The position numbers were made by a program, and so were the translations under genes. From Rhynchopus sp. YZ270_cl-10 (lineage: Eukaryota; Euglenozoa; Diplonemea; Diplonemida; Diplonemidae): 64,000 nucleotides of DNA. Below are positions 21,901 to 32,721 of the stretch, piece after piece. The notes below the pieces were generated by a model, which was not told where the DNA came from, searched no databases, and worked only from the letters and a program-made list of their open reading frames with translations. Location: positions 496,001 through 560,000 of the forward strand of contig OZ037901.1 in NCBI GenBank assembly GCA_964035575.1. The letters are read 5' to 3'. The first letter of the stretch is position 1. Each line of letters begins with the position of its first letter.

Positions 21901-23893
21901 ACACCACCAGCTGAGGTAGAGATCCCCCCTCCAGTACAGCCCAGGGTACGCACCCCTGTGAGAGAACAGCGTGAACAGGCCGAGGTGGACGACGGCATGC
22001 CAAACCCACTGTCCCCTCAGCACCACGACTCTGAGCAGCGCAGAACCTCGCCCATCGCACCACTGCACGCAGACGAGGAAAGCTTCGGGAGGTACCACGA
22101 GGAGGACGTCGAAGCGGAGCACACACACCACCCTACAGAGGAAGGGGTGCAGCTGGCACCCCCCATGCTCTCCAAGGAAGCAATCCCGCAAGCCGTCCAG
22201 CGCGCCATGCAGGTACCGGTGGAGGTGCGCCCGAGGGATGTGCTGCAGCAGTCACCAGAGCCTCCGCTGAACCCGCAGGGTAATGTGGCGGTGCCCTCAC
22301 CGCAGCCAGTAATCCCGCAGCAGCAGCAGCACCAAGCGATCGCGAACCCACCTGCAGAGGTCGCACCAGCAGCAGCACCAGCAGCAGCAGCCCCCAAACC
22401 AGCAGTGCCCACCCAACAGCCAAAGAAAAGCTTCTCCAAGAAGACCTCCCGCGCAGCAGCGCCTGAGGAGGCAGGCGCGAGAGGAGCTGGCAAGACACCC
22501 CTCCGTGGCCGCTCAGCAGCTGCGATGAATAGACCAGACGCGACGCCGTCGGTGGAGGTATGCCTCTTAGCCGTCGGTGCCTCTTAGTAATATCCCTCCC
22601 CTCCCCTCCCCCATCCCTTCCCCCCTACCAACACTTTTCCAATACCTTTTCCCCCCACTTTCCCACGCAATATTTACACGAAAGCCACTTTCATCAACCC
22701 AACATCTCTCTTCACCTCACCACCCACCCTACAGAGAAAGAAGCGTCAATTCTACGTTGCACCACGCCCTCGGAGCCGTACACCCAACCGCGAGCCTGAC
22801 TTACATGAACGTGAGACTGGATGGAAGTCACCTATGACCCGTGGGGGTGGTATGGGGTACACTGCGATGCAGCGATTTGAAGCGGACATTGCGGAGCGAG
22901 GGTTTCATAGGGAGGTGGAGATGGAGCGGGCAGAGCAGATGCGGAAGGCGGAGGGCAAGGCAATGCGGATCCTGGAGCGGCAGACGCAGGATGCGGAGGT
23001 GCGCAACCACCGCCTGGAGGTGCTCCTCCACCGCGAAGAAGAGCTCGAACGCAAGCGTGAACGCATCCGCCTCGAACGCGAGCAACGCCAGCGCAACACC
23101 AGAGAATGGCAGCTGCGCCGCCAGCCGACCTCTGTCCACGTCGCCTCCACGCAGCACCACGACACCGCACCACCCATCCCACCTCTCTACACCTCCCCAG
23201 AGAACAATCACTACGATCCAAGCGTTCCATCCTGGTATGATTTATGAAGGGTTCGAAGGGGGGGATGGGGCGATACACTGTGGAGTTCATCTGAATAATA
23301 GAACAAATATATTACAACCAAATCTCAAGAATTAGGTAAGCCCCTTTTCATTAGTGTGGAACAAAAAAAATAATCATCGGCTCAAAAAAATAGGGACCCG
23401 CGAGCAATGCAGCAGCAGCAGGAGGAGGCACTTCAGCACCCTGCCTACCACAACGGGATGGTCGATGCAAGGCTGTACCAGCAGGTATGAGAGGCGGGTC
23501 GAGTGGAGGGGTGTTTTTTTTTTTTGGCATCAGTCTTGTGGGGTGATGCGATTTCCTTCAGTGTGTAATGTTTTTTTTTTTCCCTCTTGTGCTTTCATCC
23601 AGATGGCTGGCATCGTACGTGGGTCAGTCGGAGGTGCCTGTATTAATAACCCCACTTTTTTCCCCACGGGTTATGTGAGGTCTTTGAGCCATATGATGAA
23701 GCTAATGATGCACAAAAGATAAACAAAGTCTGGTCAGCACAGTGCCAACGAATGGCTGTCTGTACAGCACGCCACACTAGAGCTGGAACAGTTTACTTGG
23801 GAAATACACCCCAACTTCCAACAATTTTTCAAATGATTCCTTTATGATATACAACAGGCGCACCAGCTTGCGGATGACTACGAGAACCTGTGA
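18904..23893 (+). CDS. Five-exon gene: duplicated novel domain, FY..YNP.K motifs, charged helix
   Basis: Exons 18904-21199, 21347-22557, 22735-23234, 23394-23484 and 23858-23893 join in frame (phases 1, 0, 2, 0) to about 1,377 residues. I chose the ATG at 18904, after an A-rich leader; upstream the frame lacks another ATG. A helical region (~80-180) is followed by two copies of a ~100-residue domain (209-307 and 395-502), both with a tryptophan-rich core and PQFYLxG then a GLxLxxLPxP end. Two motifs of the type FYxxxNPxKVxxVPxLLxxYxxEE (~531-570, ~689-730) follow; this type recurs in protist cytoskeletal and motor proteins. Then come proline/Arg-rich linkers and a long Glu/Arg helix (~1214-1301). 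The last exon is uncertain: an alternative terminal exon starts at 23739. A cytoskeletal or scaffold role is only a guess. Confidence 0.7.
21284..21332 (+). repeat. M6 module inside an intron
   Basis: ACCC (21285-21288) can pair with GGGT (21300-21303), then TCTTAGGCGATTATCGACAT and AACAA. It occupies the 3' half of the first intron (21200-21346) of the gene above, which also has an M5-like AGTTTTCAAAAA stretch. The intron is therefore largely repeat sequence. Confidence 0.55.
23583..23642 (+). repeat. M4 module inside the last intron
   Basis: Reads TGTGCTTTCATCCAG and then ATGGCTGGCATCGTACGTGG. The CAG before the ATG looks like a splice acceptor. In frame it gives MAGIVRGSVGGACINN, an unusually clean peptide for a repeat; the other two copies have changed or shifted it. 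Confidence 0.55.
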
Positions 23894-24797
23894 ACGAGCG
23901 CCTCAAGACATACGGCCTTTGACAGCGTCCGTGTTTGCACCCGACATACCCCACCACCCATTGTCCCCCATTAGAGTTAGGGATTCACCCCGTGTGTGTG
24001 CTTGGCCCTCCGCTTTGTGTTTTTTTGTACAGCAACCGTTCTAGAGAAGTGTTTGCGAGACAAAAAAAAGAAGGAAAAAAAAACAGCCAACGGGAGACCC
24101 AGTGCCCGCAATGTGTTCAGGGTTTAGTCCCGTTCGATCTCCCACTCATGTCCATATTTATTTCACTATTTGATTGAGGAAGGTAAACGGTGTAGGGCAT
24201 TTCAGCTGCCCTAGAGTAATTAGGACCTGCCAAAGGCTGGCTTCAATGTTCAGCTCTTTTTAGATTCGACAAAAAAAATGATATTTCCCACAAAAGAATG
24301 TTGCTGTTACTATTCGTACCCCCCCATTTAAAAAAAAAAAACTACTTATGTGTTGTAGGCAACACATGATGCATAGCGTTCTTGTTCTCTCTTTCTTCAA
24401 TCTGTTAATCCCGAAAAATATGCACCCGCGCTTTTTCTTTTTTTTGCTTATTTTTGTCTTGTGTTCTAGAAGTTGGTTTGGTTGTTGTTGGTATGTTGCG
24501 TTTTTGTTGTCGTTGTACTGTGAGGAAATGTTCGAGACATTTAGAACCATGGTAACATGCGTGTCTTGACTCATTAGATACTGTTTCCCCTTCACTGCAC
24601 CTCATGAATGAGATGTTGACAACGTTGTGCTCATTTCTTTGCAAACAAAAGACACAAAGAGCTAGAAGGTACAGGGAAAAAAAAAGACCAGACCCACCCA
24701 CATCTGTGTACTCATGTCTGTAGAACACCCCCACCGCACGCCACAGGATTATTATAAACCACTTCGCTCTTTTTCTTTACTAAAAAACATAAAAACA
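23894..24797. other. Intergenic region before the first large secreted gene
   Basis: No gene supported. T- and A-rich, with no clear module copies. The last 90 bases before the ATG at 24798 are A-rich (AAAAACA at the start codon) and differ completely from the promoter block of copies 2-4. Confidence 0.5.
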
Positions 24798-27700
24798 ATG
24801 CGTGGCAGTGTTGCCGGTGTGCTGCTGCTGCTGGCAGCCAGCACGGAAGCCTTTGTGCAGCTCGGATGTGTGAGCCATGGCCCCATCGAGGTGTGTCTGA
24901 AGGTGGACGCGTCCCTGAACGACACCATTGACGGATGTGTGCGTAACGGGTACACACCTGATGCGACTGGATCGGTGGACGTGTCTGCAAGCGTGAAGGG
25001 GTTCATGTTCCTGACGACACCCCTGGCTGAGGCGAAGGTGACCTGCGACTCAGCTGTGTCGAGTGTGAGCATTGCGGCCGGTGCAAGTGTGCTTGGACAG
25101 ATCTCGGCCCTCCCGTTTGAGGACTCGATCAGCGACTTGAGCTTCCAGGTGGTGCATAACACAGCCCTGTCGCTTGACTGGGCAGGTTCGCTGCTTGGTG
25201 GTGACATCAGCCTGGCCACCTCGGACGTGCTGAGGGTGGGATTCTCGATGGACAAGGTGCTTGGGTCAGCAGGGATCACGACGTCTCTCTTCGTGGACAT
25301 TGACGACAACGACAGCGACAGCCAGCTGTCGCTCCCGTCACGTCTGACCTTCGTGAGCGAGGGTTACCCGCTGTTCGACCAGGCACAGTTCACTGTGCCG
25401 GACTCCTGCCCATTCAGCATGGTGGCGGACCACCCTGGACTGTCGATCCCTGACCTGACTGCGTTCCTTCAGGTGCAGAGCGCGATGTTTGACGTGTGCA
25501 CGTTTGTGTCGGACAACAAGACCGGCGAGCCTTTCTTCCAGATTGTTGCCGGCACAGCAGCCCCGCTCTCGCTGCTTGGGATGTCTGTGCAGTCTGCATC
25601 TGTGGACCTGACAGGCACACAGTCGACGAACGGAGGCCAGATCATGTGGTCGGGTATGTTCTCGGGTGCTGTGGACGCGTTTGGCGCGACTGTGTCTGGA
25701 AGCGCGCGTTTCTCTGCGAGTGCGATGGACAGCGTGCAGCTTGCGATCAACGTGAACAAGCCGGCCCTTGTGCTGAGCGGTGTGGCGAACATTGTGTCTG
25801 AGGGATGCAGTGCAGACAACAACGGAACTGTGTCGCTGAAGCTGCCTGGTGCAGGAAACTTCAGTGTGGAGGGTGTGATTGCACAGCAGGGTGTGTGCGG
25901 TGCAGACGGGAAGCCTCTGTGGGAGGTCGACATCTTCTCGCCGAAGCTGCTGGAGGTGTCTGGCGTGTCTGTGTCTGATGTGGAGGTGACCCTTGCGTCG
26001 TACGTGAACGCAGCAAACAAGACGAAGTGGGGTGGTGACATCAAGGGAACTGTGAACCTGGGTTCGGGGAACTCGGCAACGGCACACGTTGTGTTCAACG
26101 AGGACGAGGGTGTGCAGTCGTTCAGTGTGGACGGGAACGTGCAGATCGGACCTGTGGGCGGACACGTGTCCTTTTCTGTGGCTGACAGCATCATGACCGG
26201 AACCGCAAACCTGACTGTGGCGAACACAGACCCTGCCAGCGCGAACCTGGTGCCGACGTTCACCGCGTCTGTGACACACGTGAGCACCTTCACGACCGAC
26301 AACTCGCACCTGCCGCTGTGGTCGATTGACGGCGCTCTGTCGTCTGTCGAGGTGCACGGGTTCACGCTGGAGACGGTGGCTGTGTCGCTGCGTGGGGCGA
26401 TGAGCAACCCTGACAACGTTGGTGACGCACCGAAGCTGGAGTGGACTGGGTCTGTGGCAGGGTCGGCTTCGTTCGCTGGTGCGGACGTGCACCTGACTGC
26501 AACACTGGAGAACAACGAGTTCACATCGCTGGTGGGTGACCTGTACGTAACCGGAACAGGTGTGGTGTTCAACGGGACGATTGAGGTGACGGCAGACAAC
26601 GCAGCAAACCGCTGTGCGGCAATTGCAGGAACAGGAAGCCTGGACCTGACCTCGTCTGGACACAACTTCGACGCGTCTGTGCTGTACAACCAGTGTGCGG
26701 TGAAGGCAGGGGAGACACGCTTTGCGATGACGGCGACTGCAGCAGGCATGGCGTACGAGCAGCTTGAGCTGACACGTGTGGCGATGGCGCTGCGTGGTGA
26801 TGTGGCTGTGAACGGAACCGACGACCTGACGTGGGCAGGAAACCTGAACGCATCTGCAAACCTGTTCGGTGGATCTGCACAGGCACACGTGGCGTTTGCG
26901 GACGGTGAACTGCAGAAGGTGGGTCTGCACACAAAGTTCATGACGTCGAACGGGTTGATGTCGTCGACTCTGGACGTGGAGTACGTGAACAGCTGTGTGC
27001 TGCCGTCGAAGGGATCGGCAGACCTGAAGCTGCGTCTGGGTGGGGCTGCTGACCTGAACATTACCACTGACGTCGACTACTACAAGTGCAACGGTGCGAT
27101 GGACCTGCACGGGTCGCTTGCAACATCGTGGGATGGTCCCGGCGGAATGAAGTTCGTGGATGTGGCGCTGGAGCTGCACGCAGGTGGCCACGGTGGTGCT
27201 GCGATGCTGAGCACACGCACGTGGACAGGTGTGATCAACGCGACAACAAGCAACGGACTGACTGTGCAGATTGAGTTCAACAGCAGCTCGACGGACTCGT
27301 CTGTGGAGGCCACGATCATGTACGAGGACGACAACGTGCGCATGGTGACAACAGTGCGCGACGACTGCACTGGAGAGGGGCAGCTGTACCTGAAGAACCT
27401 GCCACACCAGATCCCTGCAGTGGAGATTGACGTGAGTCTGGCGAAGCCGTGCGACGACGCATCGCGTGGGTCGAAGGCATGGACCGTGTCTGGGTCTGTG
27501 GAGAACCTTGTGATCCCGTTCTTCGGGAAGACACTTGTGGTGGACCGTGTGGCAGTGAGCGTGGCGTCTGACGCGGCGGGGAAGAAGTCTGTTGTGATTG
27601 CAGGAGACTTCCTTGATCAGTTCAGTGCGGACCTGTCGTTCGGTGTGCCTGTTGTTGCGTCGGAGGTTGTGCTGCGTGCGTCGCTGAAGGCGGCAGGTGC

Positions 27701-29957
27701 AGCAACGCCGGACAGCTTCGCAGTTGCGTGGCAGGGATCTGGGTCTGGGTCGCCGATGTCGTCGTCGATGGGTGTGGGGTCACCGGCACTGTTTGCGGGC
27801 CTGAAGGGACTGTCGCTGACGGATGTGGCTCTGACGGTGACGTTCGACGGTAAGCTGTCGCTGACTGCAGGTGGAGGTCTGTTTGGACTGCGTTACGATG
27901 TGCTGGTTGCTATTGTAAAGGAGACCAGCGGATGGAACTACGGGTTTGCGTTCACTGCGTCTGGATCGCTGGCCACGGACGGCATGCCTGCTGTTGTGGC
28001 GAATGTGCTTGATCAGCTGGCGCCGACATGGGTGCGCTTCTCGCTTGCGAAGGCGGCGATGGAGGTGGAGGGAATCAAGCTGCGTCACGGGCTGTCGCTT
28101 GCTGCCTTCATGGGCTCGAACAGCGGCATCATGACGTCGGTGCGCGACCTGTGCCCGGCAGACCTGCAGAAGCAGATTGAGTCTGCGACTGTCGGGGGTG
28201 GACTCACGATTGTGGCGGACATCAAGTCTGTGACAGAGATCAACGTGTTTGTGATCCTTGCAGGTGAGATCCCACTTGGGTCGAAGGCGATGCTGCGTGA
28301 GGTGGCGCTTGCGTTCGTGCTGAAGACAGGCCCGCCGGAGATCGGGTTCAACATTCTGCTTGACTTCACTGTCGGGAAGGGCGTTCAGGAGCAGACCTTC
28401 ACTGCAGGTGGATTCATCAGCCTGTCTGCCACCGGGTCACTCACAGTGGCACTGTCGATGGACTCTGACAAGCCGTGGTCGAACCCGTTCGGTGTGCAGG
28501 GTGTGAAGGTGCTGTTCCCACTTGGTATCAAGATGACCATCACACCTGCCCTGCTGCCGTCTGGGTTTGCACTGATCGGTGGTCTGCAGATTGGCGGGAC
28601 ATCGGGGTCTGTTGTTGTGGGTGTGGACCTGCAGGACTTCACGAAGTGTGCGATGTCTGCGGAGATCAACAACTTTGACTTCAAGTCGATTGTGACGGAC
28701 ATTGCGCAGTGCGACGACTGCCTTGGCCCTGTGGCTGGTGTGCTGACAGACGTGTCTGTGGAGCGCTTTGCTGCGTCCTTCAACCCGGACCCGGTGAACG
28801 ACGTGGCCATCACGATTGCAGGTGTGAGTGCCGTCATCCCTGCAGGTATCTCTGTGGAGCTGGAGAACCTGAAGATCTGGAAGGTGATCCACATTGTGGA
28901 GGCAAAGTTCCAGGTGAACGCAAAGGGGTTGGAGGTTTCGATGTCTGCTGCCCCGATCCGTTGGGGTAGCGTTCTTGAGATCACGAGCGCGGACGGAAGC
29001 ACCGGTCCGTCGCTGGAGCTCGCACTGACAAGCCAGAAGCAGCTGCTGAAGATCGACGGACGTGCCAAGCTGCTTGGGCAGACCGTGTCGCTGTACCTGA
29101 TCCTCTCCGACGAGCGTGTGTACGGGAAGTTCACCTACTCGCTTGGGTCGCTCCTCTCTGTCGAGGTCACGATGGACACTGTGGGGAAGCCTGGCGACGA
29201 CGACTTCTCGAACACCATCACCGGAAAGCTCGAGACCGACATTGTTGCGAAGGTTGTCGACTACTCTGTTGCCTTCCTCCTTGAGCTTTCGGAGGATGCC
29301 ACGGCTGCACTGGAGTCGGCCTCCTCGAAGCTGTCCTCTGCACAGGGTGAGTTGGACAAGGCGAACAAGGCTCTTCAGGATGAGGAGGACGCGGCCCTGA
29401 GCAAGATCGAATCTGCACAGAACACCCTTAGCTCTAAGTCATCGAGCATGAACAGCAAGTACGACTCGTGCAAGTCGAAGGAGAGCCGCTGCAGGTCGAA
29501 GTGGTGGACCTGTGGCTCTGTGCCCATTTGCTGGATTGACTACGGAGTGACTAAGGTTGCCTACGAGGTGGCCTACGGTGTGCTTGAGGTTGCGAAGAAG
29601 GTTGTCCAGGGTGCCATTTCCATTGCGCAGGGTGTTGTGAACACTGCCAGTGGAGTGCTGACGCTGGCGAAGGCTGTGCTGGACGCAGCATTGGTTGTGG
29701 TGGGTGCCTTCGCTGACATTGTGAAGGCAGTTGGTGGTGCACTCAGGGACGCCCTTATCATCCACTCGCTCACATTCTCGAACACACTGACGAGCAGCAG
29801 CAACACTGTGGCGATGTCTGGAGACCTGACCATCGTGGGCAAGCGCTTCCAGTTCGACTTCAGCAGCGAGCTCAACTTCGAGGCTTTCGCGAAGGCCATT
29901 TACGTGGAGTTCAGGGCTAGCATGAAGGGCTCGTACGGCCACAAGATTGATATCTAA
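24798..29957 (+). CDS. Large secreted beta-rich repeat protein, copy 1
   Basis: 1,719 residues, no intron. Start ATG at 24798 because MRGSVAGVLLLLAASTEA is a clear signal peptide and is the start of all copies; the frame is open 28 codons further upstream. The N-terminal ~950 residues are built of ~130-residue units with a hydrophobic strand pattern and a W-x-G anchor (residues ~280, 407, 547, 676, 807) and many Cys and N-x-S/T sites. The second half stays beta-rich. Near the end are an Ala/Lys/Ser helix (~1495-1550), a Cys cluster (SCKSKESRCRSKWWTC), a long amphipathic helical stretch (~1585-1655) and a short beta tail. Cell-surface or matrix role is inferred. No named family recognised. Against copies 2-4 the ends have diverged but the centre is nearly identical. 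Confidence 0.85.
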   Translation: MRGSVAGVLLLLAASTEAFVQLGCVSHGPIEVCLKVDASLNDTIDGCVRNGYTPDATGSVDVSASVKGFMFLTTPLAEAKVTCDSAVSSVSIAAGASVLGQISALPFEDSISDLSFQVVHNTALSLDWAGSLLGGDISLATSDVLRVGFSMDKVLGSAGITTSLFVDIDDNDSDSQLSLPSRLTFVSEGYPLFDQAQFTVPDSCPFSMVADHPGLSIPDLTAFLQVQSAMFDVCTFVSDNKTGEPFFQIVAGTAAPLSLLGMSVQSASVDLTGTQSTNGGQIMWSGMFSGAVDAFGATVSGSARFSASAMDSVQLAINVNKPALVLSGVANIVSEGCSADNNGTVSLKLPGAGNFSVEGVIAQQGVCGADGKPLWEVDIFSPKLLEVSGVSVSDVEVTLASYVNAANKTKWGGDIKGTVNLGSGNSATAHVVFNEDEGVQSFSVDGNVQIGPVGGHVSFSVADSIMTGTANLTVANTDPASANLVPTFTASVTHVSTFTTDNSHLPLWSIDGALSSVEVHGFTLETVAVSLRGAMSNPDNVGDAPKLEWTGSVAGSASFAGADVHLTATLENNEFTSLVGDLYVTGTGVVFNGTIEVTADNAANRCAAIAGTGSLDLTSSGHNFDASVLYNQCAVKAGETRFAMTATAAGMAYEQLELTRVAMALRGDVAVNGTDDLTWAGNLNASANLFGGSAQAHVAFADGELQKVGLHTKFMTSNGLMSSTLDVEYVNSCVLPSKGSADLKLRLGGAADLNITTDVDYYKCNGAMDLHGSLATSWDGPGGMKFVDVALELHAGGHGGAAMLSTRTWTGVINATTSNGLTVQIEFNSSSTDSSVEATIMYEDDNVRMVTTVRDDCTGEGQLYLKNLPHQIPAVEIDVSLAKPCDDASRGSKAWTVSGSVENLVIPFFGKTLVVDRVAVSVASDAAGKKSVVIAGDFLDQFSADLSFGVPVVASEVVLRASLKAAGAATPDSFAVAWQGSGSGSPMSSSMGVGSPALFAGLKGLSLTDVALTVTFDGKLSLTAGGGLFGLRYDVLVAIVKETSGWNYGFAFTASGSLATDGMPAVVANVLDQLAPTWVRFSLAKAAMEVEGIKLRHGLSLAAFMGSNSGIMTSVRDLCPADLQKQIESATVGGGLTIVADIKSVTEINVFVILAGEIPLGSKAMLREVALAFVLKTGPPEIGFNILLDFTVGKGVQEQTFTAGGFISLSATGSLTVALSMDSDKPWSNPFGVQGVKVLFPLGIKMTITPALLPSGFALIGGLQIGGTSGSVVVGVDLQDFTKCAMSAEINNFDFKSIVTDIAQCDDCLGPVAGVLTDVSVERFAASFNPDPVNDVAITIAGVSAVIPAGISVELENLKIWKVIHIVEAKFQVNAKGLEVSMSAAPIRWGSVLEITSADGSTGPSLELALTSQKQLLKIDGRAKLLGQTVSLYLILSDERVYGKFTYSLGSLLSVEVTMDTVGKPGDDDFSNTITGKLETDIVAKVVDYSVAFLLELSEDATAALESASSKLSSAQGELDKANKALQDEEDAALSKIESAQNTLSSKSSSMNSKYDSCKSKESRCRSKWWTCGSVPICWIDYGVTKVAYEVAYGVLEVAKKVVQGAISIAQGVVNTASGVLTLAKAVLDAALVVVGAFADIVKAVGGALRDALIIHSLTFSNTLTSSSNTVAMSGDLTIVGKRFQFDFSSELNFEAFAKAIYVEFRASMKGSYGHKIDI

Positions 29958-31701
29958 GTGTGACAGACCCATGTACTGTACTCTTATTTATTCCTTCATG
30001 TTGTAATTTTTTTTAACGCAACTTGCAGTTATGCACTTCTGGCTAATAACCGTTGTGCGCCTTTAATGCTTGCTGGACAAGCTTGTTTTTTTTTTTACCA
30101 ATGTGCATTTGTTTGTTTCTCTTTTTTCCACCTTTAGTGGTGCCTTGTCGTTTGCGGTTTACGTTTCGATGTCAACTCTGCAAGCGTTCTTTGTTTTGCT
30201 CTGACACGTAGCCCTGTGGCTTCTGTTGCTCTGCATTTTTTTTTCTTTTTCACTTCGTTTTTCTATTTTTCAAATTGTCTCAAAACTCGACCAAAATATT
30301 TTTTTTTGGATTTTTTTTCCCTTTTAGTCTGGATAAGACTTTCAACGGGCTTTCCACTGTCTCTCAGCAACGTACTCTCATAGGGCCTTGTGTCGGCTCG
30401 GACACACATAGTGGCCAAGTCTACACAGTGCAGTGCCCATGAAGGCAGCCTGGTAGTTAGGTTGGTGTACAAGCAAAAGCTGTTGTGTTTCAGTCGGTTG
30501 TTTCGCGTGGGATCTTTGGAGGGTAATGGTGTGCACCTCTCTCTGTGCCCCACTTCCTTCAGGTCCCTATCGAAAATGGAATGTATTGTTTTGACAACAT
30601 GTCAGTCCTTAAGCGCAGCAACCATGACAACAGATTTTACCTGTTAACATCTTAACACAACCAGTGGGTTGGGTGGAGACGTGAGCATTGTTCCTGACGT
30701 CCCCTGGACGTTAATACCTTCAGCTATTTTTGTTTTATTGTTTGTTTTGTTTAGACATATTTTCAAAAAAAAGTGATGTGTGTGTACAGGCACATTCATC
30801 AATGTTCCCTCCCCCCCCTGTTTTTCATAAAAAAAAGGGAGACATTGCTTGTCCAAAGCTTGCCTTTTTTTTTAGTGAGTGTCGATACAAAGAGGAATAT
30901 CACCCTCCCCCAACACTTCCCCACACATTTTTTGTTTTTAGTTTTTTAGCACCTTTTTTTTTTGTCGCATCATTTGCAAAAAAAAACAAAATTCCCACAA
31001 AATACTGGTGCCTTACCAACAACAGACAGTACATACTGTTTTCATGGCAACTAATCCAGTACATTATCAACAAAAAGAAAAAGAAAAAGAAAATCCCTGC
31101 CCATCGTTATTTACCTTCCTATTTATACAACTTACGTCTGAGCTCTTATTTTATTTTATTTGAAAATTGATGGACGTTAGAAGTGGGCAGATACTCTTGG
31201 TGCAGGGACTTCTACTTCAGTGGGTTAAAGAACAGAACTATATCATCACTCACATACATGCGCATTTTGTATAGTGGGAGGCACCCTTGGGTGGCCCCAC
31301 TCTAAAATGCAAGACACGCAAAAAATAAAAGAGGAAAAAAAAAAATTACAAAATCCACCCAAACCGTATGGTTATCAGCGGTTTTTGTTGGTTGAATTGT
31401 TTGTTTCTCCCCCACACCCCCTTAAGGGCGTGTTGTGTGTGGGGAGGACAGGTTCCCTTCAAAATACTGCCACATTTTTCCCCCTCTCTTTCATTGCAAT
31501 TCCTTCCCTCTCTTTGTTCAAGATTTTTTTCTTTTTCTTTTTTTTTTTTGGTTGACGACATTGTGGATTGTTGTCAGACCTCCCATCCCAAAATTCCGAA
31601 TTTTTTGAAGGCGGTTGATTCAAACGAGAAGTATCTGATCTGGGTTTTGGTGCAAAAAGTAAATGCAAATGCCTTTGTACGGTCAACGCTGTGTACAGAA
31701 T

Positions 31702-31732
31702 CTACCTTCGGGTAGGCGATTATCGATACAAA
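31702..31732 (+). repeat. M6 hairpin-tail module, UUCG loop
   Basis: CTACC-TTCG-GGTAG is a perfect 5-bp stem with a TTCG tetraloop, followed by GCGATTATCGATACAAAA. It is the cleanest M6 hairpin in the window. Confidence 0.6.
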
Positions 31733-31821
31733 AAAATGGCAAAATCGTTAAAAAAAAAATACGACGATTTTCGTCTATATCTTTTACGTCCAACAGCCTT
31801 CGGGCGACATTGAGTACAGAT

Positions 31822-31853
31822 CCTGCACATAGCAGGTGATTATCGACACAACA
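31822..31853 (+). repeat. M6 hairpin-tail module
   Basis: CCTGC-ACATA-GCAGG, then TGATTATCGACACAACAA. Every stem position but one differs from the copy 120 bp upstream, yet pairing is perfect in both. Confidence 0.6.
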
Positions 31854-31930
31854 AAAATACATTGGCGCTTCGAGCATTCATTGTGAGCCCATGAGACCCC
31901 AGTCAGCTTTCAAGTTATATTTTTTAATAG

Positions 31931-31965
31931 GTGGCTTAAACAACCGGGAGGCTTAAGTTCATCTT
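31931..31965 (+). repeat. M1-type hairpin module with changed stem
   Basis: CTTAA (31935-31939) pairs with TTAAG (31953-31957), then TTCATCTTA. The usual M1 stem is CTAAGC/GCTTAG; here both sides have changed. Confidence 0.45.
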
Positions 31966-31992
31966 ATCCAAAACATTTCCCTCTTTTTTTGT

Positions 31993-32051
31993 TCACTCTG
32001 CGGGTTCGATAACCCACGGATGTGTCAAAGTGCTCTGCGTCCGAGAGGCGT
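31993..32051 (+). repeat. M3 module with GGGTTCGATAACCC
   Basis: Perfect 5-bp stem with CGAT loop (32002-32015), then CTCTGCGTCCGAGAGGCG and a T tract, then GCACTACCAACTTTACG, which is also found after the copy at 37641. Confidence 0.5.
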
Positions 32052-32360
32052 TTTTTTTTTTTTTTTGCACTACCAACTTTACGTTTATTTTTACCGATTC
32101 GGAACCTCTCCCCCCCCTTTTTTTTTACATTGACAAACGAACCCCGGTTATTGTTTTTAAATAATAGCGGTGTGCGTATTTTTTTTTTTTTTCATTTGAC
32201 TTCCCTTGCCTTACAAAAGAAATAGTGAGACACCCACTCGCTCGAGCGGATGCATTGAACTGAGGGGAAATGGCTTGTTTTTGTTAAGAGGAAAAAAAAA
32301 GGTTTTCTGGATAGTGAAGCTGTCTGAATGGCAGCTTCGCTAAGCAATCAGATAATCTAA

Positions 32361-32418
32361 AAAGGTATAGTGGGGCACACTCTAGGGTGGCTACACTAAT
32401 ACAACCAAGTTTTCAAAA
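32361..32418 (+). repeat. M5 module, uninterrupted
   Basis: GTGGGGCACACTCTAGGGTG then GCTACACTAATACAACCAAG and TTTTCAA plus A-rich end. It is the best match to the copy split by element 1 and so shows that element's empty site (…CACTAATAC…). Confidence 0.7.
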
Positions 32419-32655
32419 AGGAAAAAAAAAAACAAGCCGTGTTAAATTGTTTGAAGGAACCAGGAGCAAGTTTATTCAAGCACTCGAACTTCCCCCTCCC
32501 CAAAAAAAAAAATCTTAGCAACTTTCTTTGCTTATTTTTCCCGTCATGCTCGTACCATTTTTTTTTTTTTCGAGCTTTTCTTTGCTTCTTTAGGTGACCG
32601 AAGGTTTAGGTTCATCTTCACCAATGATTTATTTTTGTAGGCCGCAGGGTACTTT

Positions 32656-32721
32656 TGTGCTTTCATCCGGATGGGCTGGCATCGTATGTCAGTCGGAGGT
32701 GCCCCCTGCATCAACAACTAC
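32656..32721 (+). repeat. M4 module, third copy
   Basis: TGTGCTTTCATCCGGATGGG and GGCATCGTATGTCAGTCGGA then GGTGCC. It has small deletions relative to the other two copies and is followed by T-rich sequence. Confidence 0.55.

Noticed and set aside
24714-24797. A 28-residue N-terminal extension of copy 1
   Set aside because: It would bury the signal peptide and is absent from copies 2-4, which start at the homologous ATG.
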